Under the pieces are notes generated by a model, which was given only the letters and a program-made list of their open reading frames with translations, was not told the DNA's origin and searched no databases. This document shows positions 38,000 to 50,600 of a stretch of DNA of 64,000 bases, piece after piece. The translations under genes and the position numbers were made by a program. Origin of the DNA: Sapria himalayana (lineage: Eukaryota > Streptophyta > Magnoliopsida > Malpighiales > Rafflesiaceae); assembly GCA_029783825.1 (NCBI GenBank), contig JAREIK010003366.1, positions 403,587 through 467,586 on the forward strand, in the 5' to 3' direction. Every line of letters starts with the position of its first letter. Position 1 is the stretch's first letter.

Positions 38000-39096
38000 C
38001 TACATATAGATAAAAATCAAAAATAGTTCAGAAATAATTCTGATACAAAATCATCCTCATTATTAATTGATACATTTGTGCTAGCCTCTACTGCTTGGTT
38101 TCGTAGCTGGATCTCAAAATGCTATCTATCACATCAATTCCACTAACTATGACTCCATATAGGACATCTACTGTTGCATTAAATTCTTAATATCTTTCAT
38201 CTCATCATTCATTTCTTTCATCTCATCATTTATTTCTTTAATTTCTTGCATTTCTTCCTTCAAATGATAATCTACTAATCATTATCTTCTTTCATTTTCT
38301 GCATTTCTTACTTCAAATGAGATATCTACTTATCATTCTCTTTCATTTTGGTTTCCATAACTTCAAAATATTCATTTATTTCAATTACTTATTATTCGAC
38401 TACCTCATCCACCATTGCTATGATATATGAATTAGAAGCAGACTTCTACAACAAAATGCCACTTCCTTCGAGTCGATTCCATACACTCGCTACTTCTTAT
38501 GACCCGCTATGGTCTCCAAATAGATAGGATCATAGTCGATTGGTTGAAAATCCATAGAACCCACAACTTGTTGAGAAGCTACTATCACACATTCTTCCAT
38601 GAGTTCCTATGATAAAATAGAGAAAAATACTATTCTTGATATATATAAAATAAATTTAATATTTGCATTCCAAACAACTTTCAAAGTTTAATATAGTATT
38701 ATAAAATTGTATTAATATAAGTGATTCTTATAGCAATCATCTGAGACTTGTTGTCAACAAACTGACCATCCACTTTTTTTACATGTATCTTCCTAAAAAT
38801 CTCATAAAAATTGGGATCTCGACCCAATTCTCCAGCCTAGAATATATATTTATTAAGTCTAAAAATAATAAATGTTAAAAAATGTTAAAAAAAATTAATA
38901 AAACCATGCACAGATTTGATTTATCTGGACTATTAGGACAACCACTAAATATATAAATATTTTAAATTTTAAAATTATACCAAATATTGAGCATGCTCAA
39001 TGCATGACTTTGACCCTCCCGTGTGGCGAGACATTTTTGTACCTATTCTGGCTGATCTTTAGAGATAAAATCATGTTTTTGGCTCTAAAGATCAGC
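38000..39096 (-). pseudogene. TNPA-type (Transposase_24) remnant, inverted
   Basis: Reading leftward from the break at about 39096, the remnant shows RIGTKMSRHTGGSKSCIEHA (about 38975-39035). It then shows RDPNFYEIF and HVKKVDGQFVDNKSQMIA (about 38745-38825), a DFQPIDYDPIYLETIAGHKK block (about 38490-38550) and a Glu/Met/Lys coiled-coil tail (about 38170-38260). All of these have direct counterparts at 19550-20400 in the nested element. Stops and intron-like gaps interrupt it. The N-terminal half is absent because the plasmid-type insertion begins inside the Transposase_24 domain. Confidence 0.85.
39051..39096. repeat. 14-bp perfect inverted repeat at the insertion junction
   Basis: GCTGATCTTTAGAG (39051-39064) is the exact reverse complement of CTCTAAAGATCAGC (39083-39096), with an 18-bp loop. 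The left arm lies within the TNPA remnant. The right arm lies at the point where homology to TNPA ends and the plasmid-type sequence starts. Confidence 0.8.
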
Positions 39097-42000
39097 ATAA
39101 ATTAAAGGTACTTTCTTTTTCCAAAAAGTTGTAACCAAGAAACCTATACCCCTTTTCCCCTCGATGGATCAGCACCCCAACCCCGTACTTTTTTTTGAAA
39201 AATTTGGTTCCTACCTATGAAATAGGTGCCTATCTTTCTCTGTATGAGTGTTAATGTAGAGTAGACAATTCTTCCCTCATAAAGAAGGTGGATTTGTATT
39301 GAGATCCTGGTAAAGGCTAGAGGAGTGTCGAGTGTCTCTTATTTTAATAGCTTGCCTCATATTTGGTTACGGGAAAAGGAAGTTCCTACCTAAAAAGGTG
39401 TCCTCATAGACCCTGTTCAAGGCTAGAGGTTTTTATTACTTGATTTTTTAGGTTTTATAATTTTTATATCCTAGTATGAAAATCTTTGGGTCTAATAGAA
39501 GTGTGCATGTACGTAGATGTTCATTTAATTTGGTAATATATAGTAGATTTCATGATTTAATGAAGGATTTCAAGGATCAAGTATATTATGATATTGAGAA
39601 GGATATTGAAAGTTATCAAAGTACTCATTCGAATGTAATGAGTTATCAGGATGATGTACTGGATATATTGAGAAAGAATTCTACGGTCTCATCTAATAGA
39701 TAGTGAATTATTCTATTGCAAAAGTTAATTGAGGGCTATACTTCAAAGTATGATAAGGAGAAACCCAATTTGTATGAGCATATGAATGAAATATTTAAGA
39801 TGATGATCTCTAAAGAGACAACAACTACTAAGGATTATCTCAAGATCTACCTTGATCACGATGTCTTAGTATCACCTATTCAATATTTAGATCATTACAC
39901 TTTGAAATCATTATTATTTATGTACTAGGTTCTCTCTTCAACTGTATTAATGATTACCCCATAGTTCCCATATCAACTCTGATTGAATATCTAAAAATGT
40001 GTGTAAGATTCCAAGCTCATGTCTTGAAAGGCATAAAAATGTGAGATAAGAAAATAGTGTCAGACAAGGCTTCTAGCTGTAATGAGAAGGCACAGTACGT
40101 TAAGCTGTCTAATGGAAAACCTAAAACGAAATATATAAGAAATATGTGATAGGTATGTGTTTGGTTGAATTCTTATTGGATTGACATATGATTGAGGTTA
40201 CAAGTCAATTCAACTATAATGAATATTATGTAAGAATAAGGATGGTAAAAAAAATCTCATCCTAGGCAATTTATATGCAATTTGCAATTTGAGATTGACA
40301 TGATTCCGATCAAACTCAATCTACCAATGGTATGTAAGCCTACAGTCTTGGAGACCTATAAGTAAGAATTTAATACCACCTTTTTATATATCAAATTTGC
40401 ATGGTGGGTACTAATCTGACCCAATAGGTGATATTTATCAGCACTTTCGCATAAATTACATCCCATAACATGACCCATTTTAATATGCATCTAAATACGT
40501 ATACATAATTGTGCTTAGCCTTGAATAAATTACAAGGAATAGGCTTTTAATATTAATAAGGATGTATTGAGCTTCATTAAAAGAAACATCAACTCTTAGT
40601 TAAACATGATTTACTTATGCCTGAAAGTCTCTCAAAAGTGAATGCTAGTAGGTCCATAGAAATAGTAAGGTATACTTATAAATAGTTTGAGAAAAAGTAC
40701 CCATTTCTAAGTAATTATGATGATTTGGTTAAGATTCTCATGGAGTATATCCAATGTGCTTGATATGGAACTTTCACAATCAAACTAGCATCAGCCTACA
40801 ATTATAAATTCTATCTACCAGCCTTCGTTGACTTTCGTGGAATAATTTACCATGCTGGGGAATTCCATTTTCATGAGCATGATTTAGCTAGAAGTCTAAA
40901 TCTTTTCTCTAGTGAGAACGTAGTAGATGGTAAATTGACCGCTGAAGTAAATGTATATAGAACAATAAGCAGTGCTGCTGCTTTTCATTGTAAGAAGTTC
41001 ATAACTTATGAGAGTACTTTCTTATGGTATATAAATATGGATGATAATTTATCGGAATGAGGATCTCCTCAAAATTTTAAAAGATGATGATGTGGCTGAT
41101 CCCTATCAGTTCATAAGCAAGTATCTATGTCTTAAAAATAGTACTAATCTAATGCAAATTCCTATCATACAAGATACTTCGGCAAGTGCTTATCAAATTA
41201 TAAGTTATTTTATGTTAGATACAAAATTAGCCTCTTTACAAATCTTATACCTTTGATTGAAGATAATACTCATTTAATTAAAGATATTTACAGTAATTTT
41301 TTAGATGAACTTCTAAAATACTGGAACAAGAAATTGTCTGAAAATCTACTTAACATAGTAATTCCAAGTCTCACTCATTAATTAATCAAAGTACTCTTCA
41401 TGCCTATGCTATATGGTAAAACTTTATTAAGTATATCAAATGATATTTATCAAAATTATAAACCATTGTTAAGACTACAAGAATGTAGCGAATTAGCTAA
41501 AGGTATCAATCCTTCTTTAAAGAATGCTATCCTGGTATATTTTATCTAATGGAATTGATCTGCAATGTGGATTAGTTAGCATTAGACATGGATCAATCAA
41601 TTTTATATAGTGTTCATCCTTAAACAACTGAGCAAGACTATATGAAGTTTACAACTGAACAAATATATGTATTTGATCGTAACCAAAAAAAAGGAGGCAA
41701 GTTCCTCTACAAATTCCCACTGATGATATGGATCAAAGGAAAAGTCATATGTATACCTTTGCTAACTTCATTCTTCAGAAAGATGCATACATAGCCAAGT
41801 GCATGATAAAAGAAATGAATTATTTAAAGGCACATGTCTATATAGTTCATGACAATTTTATTACAACAGCATTATATGCATTCCAAATGCCCCATAAATA
41901 TATTAAGGTTTGAATTGAATTTGGTTGTCCCATATTAATGATTAACATATTTATATATATATATCAATTTAATCAAAAGGGTAAGGATTCGAATGATTTG
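39097..42000 (+). mobile_element. Nuclear insertion derived from a linear mitochondrial plasmid
   Basis: The sequence changes character at about 39097. The first 370 bp is richer in GC (for example CCCCTCGATGGATCAGCACC near 39160) and contains imperfect direct repeats. GTTCCTACCT occurs at about 39208 and 39383, and AAGGCTAGAGG at about 39314 and 39420. These may be remnants of plasmid non-coding or terminal sequence. An RNA polymerase pseudogene follows. The right boundary is not defined. I set it shortly after the polymerase end, and sequence to about 42980 could still belong to the insertion. Confidence 0.6.
39476..41913 (+). pseudogene. Plasmid-type single-subunit (T7-like) RNA polymerase pseudogene
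   Basis: T7-like polymerases of this branch transcribe linear plasmids in plant and fungal mitochondria. The N-terminal part (39476-39928) is interrupted only by TAG-TGA and has no named domain. About 40288-40365 shows LNLPMVCKPTVLE, then NKLQGIGFNINKDVLSFIKR (about 40525-40590, one frameshift), matching the T7 LPMV and KINKKVL region. YLPAFVDFRGIIYHAGEFHF (about 40810-40870) is the DxRGR-type motif, with Ile replacing the second Arg. Motif A is PIIQDTSASAYQIISYF, with its Asp at 41173-41175. Motif B is KVLFMPMLYGKT (about 41387-41425). Motif C is YIVHDNFITTALYA (about 41840-41880), keeping the His-Asp pair. Several stops and frameshifts break it. It could instead be a nuclear-integrated relic of a related mobile plasmid. 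The polymerase identity itself is firm. Confidence 0.88.
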
Positions 42001-43383
42001 TTTTGGTCTAATTTTTGAACAAATTTTATCATGAACACAATATTATGTTAAAATGTACTAAAGAACATTATTTATAATCCTAACAAATGTCAATTTTTAA
42101 TCCTTACAATTATTTTATTTCATCTTCACCTTTACAAATTAAAGCAATTAGAGCTATATTGTATACATGATTTAACAATTTTAAGCATTTCACTTTTTAG
42201 TTTGAATACACGTGCATATTAGTCATTATTTTGAACATATTATAAGTGATCATATTTTTAACCAATATCATGATGGAAATCAGCAATTTCAAAAAAGAAA
42301 CAAGGCTAAAGTGCGACATTGGTATAGAGAATGTACATAAACAATTAGTTTAGTAGCAGATATAATAGATGAAGCATTTTAGATTACTACAAACCCTCTT
42401 CCAATCTCTGAGAATTTTCAAATGGCCAACTAGTTCAAGTTCATTGGTCATTTCTCGTTGTAGCAAGCTATCACTCAATGGCCACAGTGAGAACACTCAA
42501 TGAAGGATTGAGGTCCATGCTCGTTATTCAAATGAAATTAGAAGAGAAATCATTGAATTACTGGGACTCCTTGCTTGAGCATAAAGAGTGCACATAAGAG
42601 ATCATTCTTTTTTTTCCTCAATAGAGAAACCTATTTAGGAGCCAGATGCTGCCGAGCAATTTGCAGAATTATTGATAGTGCTGGCCTGGCATGATTGACA
42701 CCCTTGGGATTACTCAGGAAGAAGGTGACTTGCTGGAAGGCTATTGCGATAGCATTAATTTAATTGTCATCCCCGAAGTTCAGTAAAACTAGCATGATGC
42801 AAATTGCTTCCAGTCCTTAAAGATCAGATTTTCTTCATGGGTATGCCATGACTCTGACGATGCGTCAATGCCATGAAGCGTCCATGTTTCCCAAACTCTA
42901 GCAATATGTTTCTGTGGACATTTGCGACTTATGTTTCATTTTGAATATGTTGGAGTTAGAGAGAAAGAAGCCAATGGAGAAAGTTAGGGACTTATTGTTT
43001 CTCTAACAATTAAGTTTATTAAGTTTTATTAGGTTTTAAAATTCCATTAATATTGCAATTTTAAATTATCAAAATATTTAATATACAATAAATATATATA
43101 AAACATAAAGACTCATCTTTTTATTTTCTTAATAAATTATTTTCAAAAAGATAATGTGTGTATAGCAATACACATATGAAAAACAAATACCTTTCAATTT
43201 TTAATTCTCAAATTAATTAAATAATAAATATATAAATAATTTCAAAAAAATAGATGGTTGGTTTTCCAAATAGAAAAAAAATCACATGACTACAATATTT
43301 TAAACATAATATGGCAAGGCTACATGAAAAGATTATTGGTCATCAAGACACTTTCCTAAAATTTATAAATACTCTTTTTGTTA

Positions 43384-43414
<31 letters not shown>

Positions 43415-44228
43415 TAAGTTTATAAATTTTTTAGAATTCATATTAATTTTTATGAAAATAATATGAAATAATTTTAAACGAATACAATTCATATTAATTG
43501 ATATAATTTATAATTTATAAAATTCTAAAAATTACTTAAAGTGATATGATTTTTAAGAAAAATTTATATTTATTAAATTTAATAAAACCGGAATATTAAA
43601 AGCTAATAGTATAAATTTAACTCAATTATTTAGTTCTTATAAATTTTAATCGGGGCAAACATCTCTGTATTTATCTTTAAATATTGATTTATTTTGATTT
43701 AAAGATTATGAAAAATTAGAACTTTTTTTTATAATTCAAAATTTTCAAATTTTTTAGTAATTATTTTTTATACAATTTTTTTCAGGCATAAAACTATTTT
43801 TTATACTTAAAATAATATTAATATTTACTATTTTTTCCATTAAATATGATATTTTTGTAAATATATTATATTTTATCATATAATGAATTATTTAATCTTT
43901 TTATTAGTAGAAATCTTAATGTATGTTCATTTTTTTTAATATTAGTAGAAATTTTATTAGTAGAAATTTTAAAAATTTTAATAATTATAAGATTAATTAT
44001 TTAATGTTATTATAGTCTATATTAATAGTTATCGTAGACTTTATTAATAGTTATTGTAGTCATTATTAATATTAATTTTTTTTGTATTTATATATTTTTT
44101 AAATTATTTTTTATAATAACTTATTTTATAATTATAGGAGAAGAATGTATCATTCAAGGATCGCTCATCTATTGACCATGGAATAAGTCCCTTTAATATA
44201 CAAAATTAAATAAAATATTAAAAAAAAA
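42001..44228. other. CACTA element 2 interior, AT-rich, no recognisable gene
   Basis: 42300-42980 has mixed composition and broken reading frames on both strands, none of which I can assign. 43000-44200 is extremely AT-rich with a (TA)n tract at about 43391-43412 and tandem phrases such as TTATTAATAGTTATTGTAG near 44020-44065. Confidence 0.45.
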
Positions 44229-44668
44229 AAATAAATCATTAAAGATTAGTGATGAAAATTATGTCCCGCCCAAATAGCTTGGGAAAAATTACTATCTAAA
44301 TGGATATATTTTGTGATAAATAAAATTTTAGATATAATCGTTTGCAATAAAATATAAAATAGTAAAAAAAATTTAAGATAATTATTTAGTGATGGATTTT
44401 GTCTCAATATAATTAGCTAGGAAATTTCAATAACGAAATCCGTTGCTAAATTTCCCGCAATTCTTGGCACGTAATTTACGAAATATTAGCAGTGGAATAT
44501 TTTCAAACAAACATTTCCATCGCTAATCTATCACTAATATATCGCAAGATTTTAATTTAATGTAAAATCAAATATCTGTTGTTATTTCCAAGCTAATACC
44601 TTGCTAATTAGCTAGAAATTTTATCCATATCTAAATTTCCCTAGCTAAATCGACATTTTCTTGTAGTG
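44229..44668. repeat. CACTA element 2 subterminal region, right
   Basis: The region contains repeated words (AATTAGCTAGGAAATTTC, AATTAGCTAGAAATTTTA, TTTCCCTAGCTAAATCG) leading to the terminus TTTTCTTGTAGTG. The spacing and words are typical of En/Spm subterminal binding repeats. Confidence 0.7.
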
Positions 44669-47600
44669 GAGATAGATAGATAGATAGATAGATAGACAAA
44701 TAGAAAGATATATTCATAGATAGATTGGTAGATAGATAGACACATATATAGATAGATAGACATAATGATATACAAATAAGTAGAAAGACAAATAAATATA
44801 CAGTTTAATAGACAGATTGATAGATATATTGATACATAGTTAAAATAGATAGACAAATTGATAGATACATACATAGACAAATAGATAATTTGATAGATAT
44901 ATAGATAGATAGAAACATAAATAGTTATGAAAATAAATAGAAGGATAGATAAACACATAAATAGACTAATAGATAGATAAATAGATATATAAAAAGATAG
45001 ATAAACAGATAGATAGATAGATAGATATACAAATAGATTGATTAATAGATAGATAAATAGATAGAGTAATAGAAATATTGAAAGATAGATTGATAAAAAG
45101 ATTGATAGCTAGATTATAAAAAAATTGAGAAATAGATTGATAAAAAGATTGATAGACTAATTGATAGAAAGATTGATAGACAAATTGATAAACATATAGA
45201 TAGACATATAAATATATAGATAGATAGAAAAATAGTTAGATAGATAGATCGATAAATATATAGATAAATAAAAAGATAGATAGATATATAGATAGATAGA
45301 TAATAGATAGATAGATACACTGATAGATATACTAAAATATAGATAGATTAATTGATTAATTAATAGATAGATAGATAGACAAATAGATAGATAGATAAAT
45401 AGATAGACAAATAAATAGATAGAAAGATAGAGAGACAGACAGACAGATAGATAGATAGATAGAGAGACAGATAGACAGATAGATAGATAGACAGATAGAT
45501 AGACAAATAGATAAATAGATAGATAGATCAACAATGGATTGATAGATAAACATATAGATAGATAGATTGATTGATTGAAATATAGACAGATAAATATACA
45601 AATAGATAGACAGATAAATAGATAAATAGAAAAATAGTTTCGTATGTAGATTTTTGGCAGTTAGATAGATAGACATATAGATAGATAGAGAAACAAAAAA
45701 ATAGGTAGAGAGATAGACAGAATAACAAGTAGAAATACAAATAGATAGATAATTTGAAATATAAATTGATAAATAAATTGATAGATAGAAACATAAATAG
45801 ATAGATTGAGAGATAGACATATAGATTATATAGATTAGATAAATATATAGGCAGATAGATAGATAGATAAATAGATATATAGTCATAAAGATAGATAGAT
45901 TAATTGAGAGATAAATAAACAAAAAGCTAGACAGAAAAATAGACAAATAGATAGATAGATAGATCGATCGATAGATATATAGATAGACAGAAAGATAGTC
46001 AGATAGATAGATACATACATAGAAAGATAGATAGATAGATAGATGTATAAAAAGATTAATATAACAATTGATAGAATGATTGAAATATAGATTAATAGAT
46101 AGATTGATATTCAAATTGATAGATAGTTGATTGACAGAGACATAGATAGAATGATAGATAACTAGATATAGATATAGATCATTGATAGAAATACAGATAA
46201 TTAGATAGATAGATTGAAATATACAGATAGATAGATAGATAGATATAATTACAGATAGACAGAAGATAGATAGATAAATAGATAGATAAGTAGATAGATA
46301 GATAGATAGATTTATAGATAACAGATTATTAGACAGATATATAAAGTGATAGAAAGACTTATGGATAGATAGATAGATAGGCAGACAAATAGATAGAAAG
46401 AAAGAAAGATAGATAGATATATATATATATATATATTTATATAGAATATTAGATAGATAACTAGCCTGATAGATAGATAGAGAGACTGAAAGATAGATAG
46501 ACAGACAGATAGTTAGTTAGTTAGTTAGTTAGTTAGATAGAGAGATAGATAGAAAGAAAGATACATAGATATAAAGATAGATAGATAAACAGACAGATAG
46601 ATAGATAGATAGACAGATAAAAATAAAAATAGATAGATAGAGAGATTGACAAAAATATAGACAGAAAGAGAGATAGCTAGATAAACAGATAGATAGAAAA
46701 ATAAAATGACAAACATACAGATAGATAGATAGACAGATAGATATATAAATAGATAGATAGACAAATAAATAAACAAATAGATAGACTGACAGATAGATAG
46801 ACTGATAGATAGACAAACATATAGATAGATAGATAAATAGACAGATTGATAAACTAATAAGAAGAAAGAAAGAAAGAAATATAGATAAATAAACAGACAG
46901 ATTGATAGACAAGTAGATATTCATATAGATAGAAAGATTATATATAGACAAATCGATATATAGACAAATATATACATAAATAGATAGATAGATAAATAGA
47001 TAGACTTAGAGATCGACATTTATATTCACAGAAAAATACACTGATAAATATATAGATAGATAAATAGATATATAGACAGAAAGATAAATAGATATATAGA
47101 CAGACAGAAAAATAGTTAATTAGACAGACAAAAGGTTAAGTAGACAAATAGATAGGCTGACAGACATTCATTCAAATAGAAACCAACACAATAGATAGAT
47201 AGAAAGACATACTGGCATATATGCAGCAGACAGTTAGACTATTGACAAACTAACAAAGAGATAAAAAGATAGATAGACAATTTGAAAGACAGATGGATAG
47301 ATAGATAGATAGAAAATGGGTAGATAGATTCTTAGACTGATAGATTGATAGATAGATAAAAAGATAGACTAATAAATAGAATACTTGATATATAGATAGA
47401 TAGGTAGACACATAGATATACTTATAGATAGATAGCTAGATAAATAAATTAAAAGATATACAGGAAGAGAGATTGATAAATATAAAAATAGATTGATTAA
47501 TTGATAGAGAGATAGATTGATAAAAAAATTGATAGACAGATTGATGGATAGATAAATAGATAGATTGAGAGACAAATTGATACATAGATTTATAAACAAT

Positions 47601-50600
47601 TTGATAAACAGATTTATAAACATATTGATAAATAGTTCATAGAAAGATTGATAGACAAATAGATAGTTATATATATAGACAGATAGATAGAAAAATAAAT
47701 AGACATATAAATATATAGGAAGAAAGTCAAACATATAGATAGATTAATAGTTATATAAATATTTAGATTATTAGAAAGATAGATTGACATATAGATAGAT
47801 TGAAAGACATATAGATAGATCGACATATAAATAGACATATATATAGACAAATAGACAAACATATAGACAGACAGACAGATAGATAGATATAAAGATTGAA
47901 ATACAGTAGATAGAGAAATAGATAGGCATATTGATAAATAGATTTATAGACACATAGATAGATATATTGATAGACAAAATGATAGATAGATAGATAACAA
48001 GATAGACAAATAGTTAGACAAATAGTTAGACAAATAGGTAGACAAATAGATACACAGATAGATAGATAGACATTTAGATATATAAAGAAAGATTTTTAGT
48101 TGGATATGTAGACAAATAAATATAAAATAGAAAAACAAATAGACAAACAATTAAATAAATAGATAGATAAACAAATAAATAGATAGACAGATAGACAAAT
48201 AGACATATAGATAGATAGATAGATAAATAGATAGCAAGATTGATTGATATTTAAATTGATAGACTGATTCATAGATAGAGAGATATATTGATTGATTGAC
48301 AGATAGATAGATAGATTAGATAGACAGATAGATAGATATATAAGCAGATAGATACACATATAGAAGATAGAAAAATAGAAAGAAAGATAGATTGGATGAC
48401 ATGGAGATAGATATATACACAAAAAGATAAATGTAAAGCCTGACAGATAAAAAGATAGATAGATTGATAAATAGATAGATATATAGATAGATAGAATGAT
48501 AGATATTTTGATAGATAGAGTGTTAGACAAATTGAATGATAAATTGAAAGATATATTGATAAAGAGGTTAATAGATAAATTGATAGATAGATATATAGAC
48601 ATATATATAGATTGATAGAAAAATTGATAGATAGTTGGATAGCGTTATATGTATAAAGATAGTTAAATAGATAGATATAAAGACATATATATAGAAAAAT
48701 AGAAAGATATTATATATAGATAGATAGAAAAATTGATAGATAGATTATTGGTCAAATAGATAGACAGAAAGATATAAATGTAAAAAGAAAAATAGATAGA
48801 AAAATAGAATGACAAATAGATAGAAAGATATATAGATAGATAGATAGATAGATAGTGAAATAGATTAGTAGAAAGATATATAGGCAATGAGATAAATAGA
48901 TAGATAGATAGAACAAAAGATACATAGATAGTTAGATAAATAGATATACTAATATTTAGAATGATATATAGTTATACAAATTATATTGACAGATAGATAT
49001 AGAAAATAATAGACATATAGATAGACTGATAAATAGTCTAATAGATAGATAGAAAGATAGATAGATAGACAAACCAAAAGAGAGATAGAAAAACACTTAT
49101 ACAAAAAGAAAAATAGACAAATTAATACATAGTTTGATAGATAGATTGATAAATAAATTTATAGATAGATAGATAAATAGAATGATAGATAGATACATAT
49201 ATAGATTGATAGATAGATTGATAGGAAGATAGATAAATATATTTATAGACAGATTGAAAGACACATAGAAAACTAGATTAATAGACAGATAAAATAGATA
49301 GATTTTTTAATTGATATACATATAGATAAATAGATATATAGACAGATAGATAATTAGTTAGATAGACAAATAGATAGACCGATAGATAGATAAAGAGACA
49401 TGTAGATAGACAGATTGATAGACAGACAGACAGATAGATAGATAGATATATAAATATATAGACAAATAGATATACAAAAAATAAATATATAGATAAAAAA
49501 TTAGATAGATAGATAGATCAACATATACATAGATAGATAAAAGATAGATAGACAGATTTAGACAGATATATAGACAGATAGATAGATAGATAGATATATA
49601 TATTGATTGATTGATACATAAATAGATAGACAAATAAATAGATAATTAGAGATATATATAGATGGATAGATAGTTAGATAGATAGATAAATACATAGTGA
49701 GAAATATAGATAGTAAACAAATAGATAAAAAGATATAGAGATAGATCAATAGCAGACAAATAGATAGACAAAGAGATAGTCAAGTAGAAAAATAGTCCTG
49801 CATATAGACAAATAGCCAAAAAGATAAATAGACAAGCAAATAGTTAGACAGATAGATAGAATATTAGATAGTTAGATAGATGGATAGACAAATAGATAGA
49901 CTAAAAGATAGACTTTTGATAGAAAGATTGATAAATAGATTGGTAGTTAGTTAGTTTGATTGATTGATAACTAGATTGATAGACAAATAGATAGATTTAT
50001 AGATAGATAGATAAACAGATAGATAGAATAATAAATAGATAGAAACATTGATAAAAATATACATTCACATATAGATAGTCATATAAATAGATAGATATAT
50101 AGACAAATAGATAGACATATAGATAGATAGATCGATGGATAGATAGATAGACAAATTGATAGATAGATAGATAAACAAATTTATAGATAGATTGATAGAT
50201 AGATAGATAAACATTTAGATAGATAGATAGACAAATTTATAGATAGATAGATAGATAGATAGATAAACATATAGATAGATAGATAGACAAATGATAGATG
50301 GATAGATATAAAGATAGATATACAGAGAGATAGAGAAATAGAATATAGATATATAAACCAATAGATAAATAGATAGATAGATCGATCGATCAATAGATAG
50401 ATAGATTATAGACAAAAAGATAGATTAATAGATAGATATACTAGAAATGTAGATAGATTTTTAGACAAATAGATAAACTGATATATAGAGATATAAATGA
50501 TAGTTTGATAGACAGATATATAAGCAAATAGATTTACAGATTGATAAATAGATAGACAGATAGATTATCATATAGATTGGTAGATAGATAGATAAAAAGA

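Larger units (their letters stand above)
31005..44668. mobile_element. CACTA (En/Spm) element 2, composite
   Basis: The element begins CACTACACAAAAATCCC at 31005 and ends TTTTCTTGTAGTG at 44668. The inverted termini match at 12 of 14 positions. Both ends are flanked by GAG (31002-31004 and 44669-44671), a 3-bp duplication that is uncommon in the surrounding GATA DNA and therefore meaningful. The left 250 bp is closely related to the left end at 13566. Inside are a small MULE derivative, a palindromic TATATGTACATATA block, an inverted TNPA remnant and a plasmid-type RNA polymerase insertion. No TNPD is recognisable. Confidence 0.92.
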
